DNA of 5,001 bases from Sphingobacteriaceae bacterium (GCA_947478315.1 CANJWF010000108.1:1-5001), one strand, 5' to 3'; counted from the stretch's first letter, positions 1 through 5,001 are shown. The notes: generated by a model from the letters alone, not told the origin. Numbers and translations: made by a program.

Positions 1-430
1 TCCCTGTAGGGGTAGATATAGATTCCTGTTTGGTTACTTGCGAACCCTCTACGTTAATCAACGTTCCCAACTCATCTTCTATTCGCTTCGTTTTCAGTTC
101 TAACTGAGAGATGGCGGCTATAGATGCCATAGCTTCGCCGCGAAATCCCATGGTACGAATGGCAAACAGGTCTGCTGCTTTTCTTATTTTAGAAGTAGCG
201 TGTCGTTCCAAGCACATTCTTGCATCAGTGATGCTCATGCCGCAACCGTTATCTATCACTTGAATGAGCGCTTTGCCTGCTTCTTTAAGCACCAACGTAA
301 TTTTATCAGCACCTGCATCTAACGCATTTTCTAACAACTCTTTCACTGCCGAAGAAGGTCGTTGAACAACTTCTCCAGCAGCAATTTGATTGGCTACAGC
401 ATCAGGTAAAAGCTGAATAATATCGGACAT
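1..430 (-). CDS. mutL: DNA mismatch repair protein MutL, N-terminal part (3' end outside window)
   Basis: MutL is the ATPase that links mismatch recognition by MutS to strand removal in the cytoplasm. Translating from the ATG at 430 gives 143 residues, running off the left edge, which form the start of the GHKL ATPase domain. Visible motifs are NQIAAGEVVQRP (14-25), KELLENALDAGA (30-41) with the predicted catalytic Glu31 and Mg-binding Asn35, DNGCGM (60-65), RHATSKI (76-82) and GFRGEAMASI (95-104). Alignment by eye to E. coli MutL puts the start within two residues, which supports this ATG. The rest of the ATPase domain, the transducer domain and the C-terminal dimerisation/endonuclease domain lie outside the window, so endonuclease motifs cannot be checked. 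A terminator separates it from the phosphoribosyltransferase upstream, so it is probably not co-transcribed with that gene. The family assignment is secure. Confidence 0.97.
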   Translation of the reverse strand, partial: MSDIIQLLPDAVANQIAAGEVVQRPSSAVKELLENALDAGADKITLVLKEAGKALIQVIDNGCGMSITDARMCLERHATSKIRKAADLFAIRTMGFRGEAMASIAAISQLELKTKRIEDELGTLINVEGSQVTKQESISTPTG

Positions 431-442
431 AATAATAAATTA

Positions 443-476
443 CAAATGAAACACCCATGAGCAGTATCCTCGCAAA
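443..476 (-). promoter_or_regulatory. Candidate Bacteroidota-type promoter for mutL
   Basis: Reading the minus strand, TTTG (476-473) is followed after 22 nt by TTCATTTG (450-443). This is one mismatch from the TAnnTTTG -7 box known in Bacteroidota, with the expected upstream TTTG. It would start transcription only a few bases before the mutL ATG at 430, giving a very short leader. Such motifs arise easily by chance in AT-rich DNA, so this is tentative. The terminator behind the upstream gene makes a separate promoter somewhere in this gap likely. Confidence 0.25.
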
Positions 477-515
477 GGGGCATGATTACCGTTGTATGGA
501 TGCTTCATCACCATA

Positions 516-536
516 AAAAAACAACTTGCGAAGCAC
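516..536 (-). repeat. 21-bp dispersed repeat, copy 1
   Basis: On the plus strand this reads as six A residues followed by CAACTTGCGAAGCAC. The same sequence with one substitution (CAACCTGCGAAGCAC) occurs at 4960-4980 in the opposite orientation. On the minus strand this copy reads TGCTTCGCA, then AGTTG and a T-run. It lies in the gap between the phosphoribosyltransferase and mutL, downstream of the former in sense orientation. A short CCATT word also lies 7 nt beyond the CAC end of this copy and 5 nt beyond that of the other. It may be a genome-wide intergenic repeat or a shared 3'-end element; function unknown. Confidence 0.6.
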
Positions 537-582
537 AAAACACCATTGAGAAACAAACGCTAATCAAATGCCCAACCTTTAT

Positions 583-622
583 AAAAAAAAATACCTGCCG
601 ATTATCTTTGATAACTAAGCAG
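583..622 (-). terminator. Rho-independent terminator of the phosphoribosyltransferase gene
   Basis: On the minus strand, 16 nt after the stop codon, CTGC (622-619) pairs with GCAG (598-595). Inside it a second stem, TTATC with GATAA extended by a possible G-T pair, closes on an AAA loop, with a small internal loop between the two stems. The hairpin is followed by GTA and nine consecutive T residues (591-583). Stem, short loop and T-run are in the right order for an intrinsic terminator on the minus strand only; the plus strand has no T-run after the hairpin. It should isolate mutL from the upstream gene. Confidence 0.65.
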
Positions 623-637
623 ATAAAGACCTACAGC

Positions 638-1144
638 TTAACTTAAATAAACTACATCATGATAACTATCTAAAACCACATGAATGTGTTCTTTGAGTGT
701 GGTAGTAATTTCTAATCCAGAAAAATCGACCGTAATGGGAAACATCCGATGACTTCTATTCACTAACACAACGGTACGAATTTTCTTTACAGGTATGTTT
801 AAAAACATTCCAAAACCATAGGCTAACGTTTTTCCACTATTTAACACATCATCTACCAAAATAATAGTTTTTTGGTTGCAAATTTCGAGGGGAGAGTCAG
901 TAGAACCATCAAGCACAGCTCCTGTTTTATTAATTTGCATTTTTATTAATTGCACTTCTATATCAGCGATGGTTTCTAGTGCTTGTTTTATTCTCTCGGC
1001 AAAACAATAGCCTTTATCTAATATGCCTGCAATAATTATTTCTCGCTCGCCAAACGTATCTTCTAAAATCTGGAAAGCTATTCTACGAATTTTATCTTGA
1101 ATTTGCTGATGATTGAGAATAATGTAACGCTGTTTTTCAGACAT
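638..1144 (-). CDS. PyrR-like phosphoribosyltransferase, substrate uncertain
   Basis: A 168-residue cytoplasmic type I phosphoribosyltransferase, close in length and order of motifs to PyrR (about 180 residues). The PRPP-binding loop ILVDDVLNSGKTL is at 95-107, with Asp98-Asp99 as the expected acidic pair. GILDKG at 40-45 matches the PyrR segment GIKTRG, and VLVNRSHRMFPITVDFSG (126-143) matches the PyrR C-terminal segment around its DRGHRELP motif. PyrR senses UMP/UTP and binds pyr mRNA in Firmicutes, and some members are uracil phosphoribosyltransferases. The YRDD loop of PyrR is not evident here; the corresponding stretch reads LIKMQINKTG (66-75), so neither activity can be assumed. No pyrimidine genes adjoin it. 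It is transcribed divergently from rpiB, whose product makes the precursor of PRPP, although that link is only inferred. Its own terminator follows the stop codon. The fold assignment is firm and the substrate unknown. Confidence 0.88.
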   Translation of the reverse strand: MSEKQRYIILNHQQIQDKIRRIAFQILEDTFGEREIIIAGILDKGYCFAERIKQALETIADIEVQLIKMQINKTGAVLDGSTDSPLEICNQKTIILVDDVLNSGKTLAYGFGMFLNIPVKKIRTVVLVNRSHRMFPITVDFSGLEITTTLKEHIHVVLDSYHDVVYLS

Positions 1145-1264
1145 ATCGGTATTTTTAAATTGGCTACAAAATTGCCGTATTATTTGGAGGGAATAAAATT
1201 TATTTTTCGATAACCGTATCTCAAAAAATTGTGCTACTTATTTTAAAATTTTTAAACTTGTATC

Positions 1265-1705
1265 ATGAATGATATCTTAAAATTAGCCATCGGTTCAGAT
1301 CATGCTGGTTTCGAACTCAAACAACAAATATTAACCACCTTTCAGCAAATTAATTTTAAAGATTTTGGATGTTATTCGCTCGAATCTGTCGATTATCCCG
1401 ATTTCGCTCACCCAGTAGCCCTTGCCGTAGAACAGGGCATTTTTCCGCTCGGAATTCTTATTTGTGGTAGTGCCAACGGAGTAGCTATTGCAGCCAACAA
1501 ACATCAAGGCATACGAGCTGCTCTTTGCTGGACACCCGAATTGGCACAACTTGCACGCGCTCATAATGATGCCAATATACTTTGTTTACCTGCCAGATTT
1601 ATTTCTAAAGAAGCCGCTTTTGCCATTGTCGAAAGTTTTTTAACAACCCCATTTGAGGGGGGGCGACACGCCCAAAGAGTCGATAAAATAGGATTAAAAG
1701 TGTAG
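1265..1705 (+). CDS. rpiB: Ribose-5-phosphate isomerase B
   Basis: RpiB interconverts ribulose 5-phosphate and ribose 5-phosphate in the non-oxidative pentose phosphate pathway, in the cytoplasm. The 146-residue product is full length for the LacAB/RpiB family (about 140-150). Motifs in order are GSDHAGFELK (10-19) with Asp12-His13, SVDYPDFAHPVA (41-52), ILICGSANGVAIAANK (64-79) with Cys67 as the predicted proton-transfer residue, the conserved ring-opening His100 in ARAHNDAN (97-104), and EGGRHAQRV (131-139) with phosphate-binding Arg134 and Arg138. The ATG at 1265 places GSDHAG as in relatives. One oddity is Ala70, where many relatives have Gly (CGSGNG). Seven consecutive Gs encode part of the EGGRH motif, and the frame is intact on both sides. 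It is divergent from the phosphoribosyltransferase and 179 nt ahead of the peptidase gene, with no convincing terminator between, so read-through is possible. Confidence 0.96.
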   Translation: MNDILKLAIGSDHAGFELKQQILTTFQQINFKDFGCYSLESVDYPDFAHPVALAVEQGIFPLGILICGSANGVAIAANKHQGIRAALCWTPELAQLARAHNDANILCLPARFISKEAAFAIVESFLTTPFEGGRHAQRVDKIGLKV

Positions 1706-1747
1706 ATAAGGCACTTATTTATCTTCATCGTATCATTAAACCCCAAA

Positions 1748-1775
1748 TTGTTACACAAAACACCCTATGTATTTG
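1748..1775 (+). promoter_or_regulatory. Candidate promoter for the M28 peptidase gene
   Basis: TTG (1748-1750) is followed after 17 nt by TGTATTTG (1768-1775), one mismatch from the Bacteroidota -7 consensus TAnnTTTG. It would give a leader of roughly 100 nt before the ATG at 1885, and this leader would contain the ACGT-rich cluster at 1786-1805. The match is imperfect and the region AT-rich, so this is a suggestion only. Confidence 0.22.
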
Positions 1776-1884
1776 TCATTGAGTTACGTCGTAAAAACGT
1801 GACGTTCCGGAAAAATATCCTCTATCAATAAGTTAAACCACTCTGCTACTTATAAATTTTATTCAGCTTTTTCCTACCCTAAAA

Positions 1885-3483
1885 ATGAAACGACTAAACG
1901 CCTCAATTAGCCTATTTTTATGTTTATTTTACAGCTGTGTTGCAATGGGGCAACCCGCTATTCAGATGAAATATGCCGAAAGTATTACCGTTGACGATGC
2001 GCGACAACATTTACAGATTTTAGCATCCGATGAGTACGAAGGTAGAGAAACAGGTACCAAAGGCGCGCAAAAAGCAGCACTTTACATCGCTAACATTTTT
2101 CAAGAACAAGGTTTAGGAGCTCCTGTTGAAAACACCTATTTTCAAGAAATGAAACTAAAAGGCAACAGCCTCGATGAAACAACATTCATGGTAAAAAATT
2201 CAAAAAAAGAGTTTCTAAAAGATTTTTATATCACACCCAATAGCATAAAAAATATAGATTTAAACACCGAAGAAATTTTATTTATAGGTTACGGCATCCA
2301 CGACTCATTATACAACGACTACCAAAACATTCATGCCAACGGAAAAGTATTATTCTATATCGGAGAAGGAGAACCTACCAAAGACTCTTTATCGATACTA
2401 ACGCACAGCAAAAAATTTTCTCCATGGGCAAAACAAAGCAACAAAAAACTACAGTTTGCAACCGCTCAAAATCCTACATTAATTTTGGTGTATAATCCGA
2501 AAGTAGACTTATTAAACGATGCTTATCGAGATTATCTAAAAGCCTCTACCTTAGAATTAGATAGCGGTCAACAAGAACAAAACAACAAGCCCATAGTTAT
2601 CAATATTGGAAAAAATGTAGCAGACGAACTACTTGCCGCTACTGGAAAAAATGTGGTGCAAATTCAACAATCAATTAATGAATCAGGCACACCCATGTCG
2701 ATGGCATTGCCCATACATCTATCCATAAAAATTCAAAAAACAGCCACATCATTACGAGCACATAACGTTTTAGGTTATCTCGAAGGAAGTGACCCTGTCC
2801 TTAAAAACGAATTATTAATCATTACCGCACACTACGACCACATTGGTATGCAAACTACAGGCAGCGATACCATCAATAATGGAGCAGACGATGACGGCTC
2901 CGGAACTACTGCCGTTTTAGCATTAGCAAAAGCATTCTCAAAAGCTAAAAAAGAAGGTTATGCACCCAAACGCAGCATACTTTTTATGACAGTAGTGGGA
3001 GAGGAGAAAGGGTTATTAGGTTCTGCATGGTATGTTCAACATCCTGTTTTTCCCCTATCAAACACCATTACCAATCTAAATATAGATATGGTTGGTCGTG
3101 TAGACAAAGCGCACGAAAACAATCCCAACTATATTTATGTAATTGGTTCCAATAAACTTAGTTCCACGTTAGGTAAAATTAACCGTAAAGCCAATGACCG
3201 ATATACGAAAATGACACTCGATTTCACCTACGATTCACCCAAAGACCCTAATCGTTTTTACTACCGTTCAGACCATTATAATTTTGCCAAAAACCATATA
3301 CCTATTATATTCTACTTTAATGGTGTACACGAAGATTACCACAAACCTAGTGACGAAGTGAGCAAAATTAATTTTGATTTACTAGTCAAAAGAACTCGTT
3401 TAGTTTTTCATACCGCTTGGGAAATAGCTAATAGAACCAAACGACCAGCACTCGATAATCCTCACGCAGTTGAAGAAGAATAA
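1885..3483 (+). CDS. Secreted M28-family zinc metallopeptidase with PA-like insert
   Basis: A 532-residue exported aminopeptidase-type enzyme. Residues 1-22 form a signal peptide: KR at positions 2-3, a hydrophobic core at about 7-20, and probable cleavage near AMG-Q. Cys18 lacks a good lipobox, so a lipoprotein is less likely. An N-terminal segment (about 34-95) and a region resembling a PA domain (about 125-290, with FIGYGIHD and GKVLFYIGEGEP) precede the peptidase domain (about 291-515). All co-catalytic zinc residues are present: His316 with Asp318 in AHYDHIG, Asp336 in ADDDGSG, Glu373 (general base) and Glu374 in VGEEKGLLGS, Asp401 in NIDMVGR, and His486 in EDYHKPSD. M28 enzymes of this kind remove N-terminal amino acids or dipeptides from peptides in the periplasm or outside the cell; the specificity cannot be read from sequence. 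No C-terminal type IX secretion domain is visible. It stands 222 nt ahead of the proline dehydrogenase gene, probably as a separate unit. Confidence 0.95.
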   Translation: MKRLNASISLFLCLFYSCVAMGQPAIQMKYAESITVDDARQHLQILASDEYEGRETGTKGAQKAALYIANIFQEQGLGAPVENTYFQEMKLKGNSLDETTFMVKNSKKEFLKDFYITPNSIKNIDLNTEEILFIGYGIHDSLYNDYQNIHANGKVLFYIGEGEPTKDSLSILTHSKKFSPWAKQSNKKLQFATAQNPTLILVYNPKVDLLNDAYRDYLKASTLELDSGQQEQNNKPIVINIGKNVADELLAATGKNVVQIQQSINESGTPMSMALPIHLSIKIQKTATSLRAHNVLGYLEGSDPVLKNELLIITAHYDHIGMQTTGSDTINNGADDDGSGTTAVLALAKAFSKAKKEGYAPKRSILFMTVVGEEKGLLGSAWYVQHPVFPLSNTITNLNIDMVGRVDKAHENNPNYIYVIGSNKLSSTLGKINRKANDRYTKMTLDFTYDSPKDPNRFYYRSDHYNFAKNHIPIIFYFNGVHEDYHKPSDEVSKINFDLLVKRTRLVFHTAWEIANRTKRPALDNPHAVEEE

Positions 3484-3491
3484 AAAAACAA

Positions 3492-3506
3492 GAATGAATT
3501 TCATTC
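3492..3506. promoter_or_regulatory. 15-bp near-perfect palindrome just after the peptidase gene
   Basis: GAATGAA and TTCATTC form exact 7-bp arms around a single central T, starting 8 nt after the peptidase stop codon. As RNA it could fold only a weak AT-rich five-pair stem, followed by AATATTTT without a proper T-run, so it would be a poor terminator. As DNA it has the symmetry of a dimer-binding site. No regulator is identified. Confidence 0.3.
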
Positions 3507-3607
3507 AATATTTTCACATAGAAACAACGTTCAGCACTATTATTTCATTTGTATATAATTGTTTTTTAAGGTCAAATGGAATGCCCAAACGTATTCATCA
3601 CTGGTTG

Positions 3608-3619
3608 GTGAGTACTCAC
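3608..3619. promoter_or_regulatory. 12-bp perfect palindrome upstream of the proline dehydrogenase gene
   Basis: GTGAGTACTCAC is an exact 12-bp palindrome in non-coding DNA, 87 nt before the ATG at 3706 and about 31 nt upstream of the candidate -7 box at 3651. That position would suit an activator or repressor site. There is no T-run, so it is not a terminator. Proline catabolism genes are commonly substrate-regulated, but the regulator here is unknown. Confidence 0.35.
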
Positions 3620-3650
3620 TCATGGGTATTTCATCCTTACAATCATCTTG

Positions 3651-3658
3651 TAACTTTG
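3651..3658 (+). promoter_or_regulatory. Candidate -7 box for the proline dehydrogenase gene
   Basis: TAACTTTG matches the Bacteroidota -7 consensus TAnnTTTG exactly and would give a leader of roughly 40 nt before the ATG at 3706. No good TTG box lies 17-23 nt upstream, which weakens the call. An activator-dependent promoter could tolerate that, and a palindrome lies upstream at 3608-3619. Confidence 0.3.
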
Positions 3659-3705
3659 ATAAAGTTTAAAACTGAAAGCTATTTAAAATTTAAACCGTTT
3701 CTTTA

Positions 3706-4902
3706 ATGACCTCCAAAACAAGCATAGACTTTAACAATACCACCATCGCGTTTGCCTCAAAGTCGACTACACAATTAAAAAAAGCATACCTCATATTCTC
3801 CATGATGAACTATCCTCAGATAGTAAACATAGGCAGCAAACTCATTAACCTAAGTCTCAAATGGCACTTGCCTATTGAGTGGATAATAAAACGCACCCTA
3901 TTTGAACAATTTTGTGGAGGAGAAACTATCGAAGCCTGTCAATACACCATTAAACAATTAATGCAAGCAAACATAAACACCATCTTAAACTATGCGGTGG
4001 AAAGTAAACAAACCGAAGTCGATTTCGATACGGCTTGTAAAGAAATCGAAAAAACAATCATTAGCGCAAGCCGTCGTACAAACGAAACCCCTTTTGCTGT
4101 CCTTAAAATTTCATCTATAGGCTCCCTATATCTATTAGAAAAATTCCAACATTCTCCCAATTCATTAAATGCAGAGGAATTATCGAGATTCGAAAACATA
4201 AAAAAAAGAGTGTTACACCTATGCCAACAAGGGTACACAAATGGCGTTAAAATTTTATTCGATGCCGAAGAAAGTTGGATTCAAAACGTGATAGATACCA
4301 TCGGATTAGAAATGATGAAAAAATATAACACCATGAATCAGACTTGGATATACATTACCTATCAGATGTATCGAAAAAACAGCCTAGCATACATTTACAA
4401 TCACCATCAACTAGCCAAAAATCAACATTTTAGAATAGGAGCTAAACTAGTACGCGGTGCCTATTTAGAACAAGAGCACATCTATGCCCAACAAAAAGGA
4501 TGCAGCAATCCAATTTTCAATAACAAAATTGAAACTGACCATGCCTTTAATGAAGCAATACAATATTTATTAGCCCATTTAGATTGCTTTTCGGTATGTA
4601 TAGCCACACACAATGAAGAAAGCTGTCGCCTAAGTATCGAAATCATGCAAAAGCTAAACATCAATCCACAAGATACCCGAGTGCTGTTTGCACAACTTTT
4701 GGGCATGAGCAATCAATTATCCTATAACTTAGCACAAGCAGGCTACCATGTAGCCAAATACGTACCCTACGGACCTATTCGTAATGCTATACCTTACTTA
4801 CTTCGTCGAGCGCAAGAAAACAAGTCCATACAGGGACAAAGCAGCCGAGAATACTTGTTATTAAAAAAGGAGTTGGAAAGACGAAAGCGTACACAAAATT
4901 AG
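3706..4902 (+). CDS. Proline dehydrogenase (monofunctional, FAD-dependent)
   Basis: Oxidises L-proline to 1-pyrroline-5-carboxylate, passing electrons via FAD to the respiratory quinone pool; usually a peripheral inner-membrane enzyme. The 398-residue length and absence of an aldehyde dehydrogenase domain mark it as the stand-alone form, unlike bifunctional PutA of E. coli. Motifs along the barrel are VLKISSIGS (132-140, Lys134), ILFDAEESW (183-191, Asp186-Ala187-Glu188), YQMYRK (219-224), KLVRGAYLEQE (247-257, Arg250), ATHNEESC (300-307), FAQLLGM (328-334), KYVPYGP (351-357) and YLLRRAQEN (364-372), with Arg367-Arg368 expected to bind the proline carboxylate. The N-terminal FNNTTIAFASKS and the FCGGETIEAC region (69-78) fit Bacteroidota relatives and support the ATG at 3706 over the later Met33/Met34. 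No pyrroline-5-carboxylate dehydrogenase gene is in the window. It probably has its own promoter in the preceding gap. All expected catalytic residues are present. Confidence 0.95.
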   Translation: MTSKTSIDFNNTTIAFASKSTTQLKKAYLIFSMMNYPQIVNIGSKLINLSLKWHLPIEWIIKRTLFEQFCGGETIEACQYTIKQLMQANINTILNYAVESKQTEVDFDTACKEIEKTIISASRRTNETPFAVLKISSIGSLYLLEKFQHSPNSLNAEELSRFENIKKRVLHLCQQGYTNGVKILFDAEESWIQNVIDTIGLEMMKKYNTMNQTWIYITYQMYRKNSLAYIYNHHQLAKNQHFRIGAKLVRGAYLEQEHIYAQQKGCSNPIFNNKIETDHAFNEAIQYLLAHLDCFSVCIATHNEESCRLSIEIMQKLNINPQDTRVLFAQLLGMSNQLSYNLAQAGYHVAKYVPYGPIRNAIPYLLRRAQENKSIQGQSSREYLLLKKELERRKRTQN

Positions 4903-4956
4903 TCGTAGAATTTCATCTGAAAATAATTATTCGTTAGTGTTTATCTTTTAATGGCA

Positions 4957-4980
4957 TGCGTGCTTCGCAGGTTGTTTTTT
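4957..4980 (+). terminator. Possible weak terminator after the proline dehydrogenase gene
   Basis: TGCG (4957-4960) can pair with CGCA (4966-4969) around the loop TGCTT, and GGTTG plus six T residues follow. The stem is only four pairs, so termination would be inefficient, but the order of elements is right and it lies 54 nt after the stop codon. The element coincides with the second copy of the 21-bp repeat, so the T-run may belong to that repeat. Confidence 0.3.
4960..4980 (+). repeat. 21-bp dispersed repeat, copy 2
   Basis: GTGCTTCGCAGGTTG followed by six T residues. Its reverse complement differs from 516-536 at one position only. As with copy 1, it reads in the sense direction downstream of a gene's 3' end, here the proline dehydrogenase, and ends in the T-run. 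CCATT (plus strand AATGG) lies 5 nt outside the conserved core in this copy and 7 nt outside in copy 1, so the related element may be a little longer with a small length difference. Confidence 0.6.
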
Positions 4981-5001
4981 AAGGGTCAGATGTCCCGCTA
5001 A

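Noticed and set aside
457..516. Short plus-strand frame of 19 codons (MSSILAKGHDYRCMDASSP) in the gap upstream of mutL, ending at the TAA next to the repeat.
   Set aside because: Too short, antisense to the local genes, no ribosome binding site or recognisable family. The parallel with a P-stop ending beside the second repeat copy is only a few bases.
1167..1186. Promoter-like boxes in the divergent gap: CAATTTTG on the minus strand and ATTATTTG on the plus strand.
   Set aside because: Each has one or two mismatches in the key TA and lacks a well-spaced TTG partner; not distinguishable from AT-rich background.
1706..1726. Possible hairpin GATAA...TTATC or ATAAG-GCA-CTTAT just after rpiB as a terminator.
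   Set aside because: Short AT-only stems and no T-run after them, so termination is not supported.
1331..1758. Minus-strand open frames of 77 and 65 codons over rpiB and its downstream region.
   Set aside because: They are antisense to a clearly real, conserved gene and have no family features.
1885..1950. Cys18 of the M28 peptidase as a lipoprotein attachment site.
   Set aside because: The residues before it (FYS) do not make a normal lipobox, and a standard signal peptidase site near residue 22 fits better.
3470..3706. 78-codon plus-strand open frame between the peptidase and proline dehydrogenase genes, whose stop overlaps the next ATG by one base (TAATG) as in coupled genes.
   Set aside because: The predicted peptide has no Ala and no Asp, one Gly, and an excess of Phe, His and Lys/Arg, which is typical of translated AT-rich spacer. 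Its first ATG overlaps the peptidase end in another frame, it matches no family I recognise, and the spacer contains palindromes and a promoter-like box. TAATG could be chance.
3990..4712. Minus-strand open frames of 82 and 76 codons inside the proline dehydrogenase gene.
   Set aside because: Antisense shadows of a gene whose motifs are fully conserved in the plus-strand frame.

Overview
The window looks like ordinary chromosomal DNA from a member of the Bacteroidota. It is AT-rich, has no convincing Shine-Dalgarno sequences ahead of its genes, and its proteins read most like Flavobacteria/Cytophaga-type versions of MutL, RpiB, a secreted M28 peptidase and a monofunctional proline dehydrogenase. 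The phylum call rests on remembered family resemblance and not on a search.

Layout. Two genes lie on the minus strand at the left: the first 143 codons of mutL (start at 430, running off the left edge) and a PyrR-like phosphoribosyltransferase (1144 down to 638). A well-formed intrinsic terminator (583-622) follows the phosphoribosyltransferase, so mutL is probably transcribed separately from its own start in the 207-nt gap. A 120-nt AT-rich divergent gap (1145-1264) separates these from three plus-strand genes: rpiB (1265-1705), a secreted M28-family zinc peptidase (1885-3483) and a proline dehydrogenase (3706-4902). Gaps of 179 and 222 nt between the plus-strand genes, both containing palindromic or promoter-like sequence, suggest three separate units and not a tight operon. 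No RNA gene, CRISPR array or insertion sequence is visible.

How the genes fit together. They are housekeeping and catabolic functions without an obvious common pathway: mismatch repair (MutL), PRPP-dependent nucleotide metabolism or regulation (phosphoribosyltransferase), the pentose phosphate pathway that supplies ribose 5-phosphate for PRPP (RpiB), extracytoplasmic peptide breakdown (M28), and entry of proline into glutamate and respiration (ProDH). Links such as RpiB to PRPP use across the divergent gap, or peptidase to proline oxidation, are plausible but only inferred.

No new defence or mobile system was found. The most unusual feature is a 21-bp sequence present twice, near the two ends of the window, in opposite orientation (516-536 and 4960-4980; 20 of 21 identical). 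Each copy lies in non-coding DNA just past the 3' end of a gene and reads the same way relative to that gene, ending in a T-run. Secondary points are two perfect or near-perfect palindromes ahead of the ProDH gene, a GC-rich pair of abutting hairpins inside the 3' end of rpiB, and a PyrR-like protein lacking the YRDD loop.
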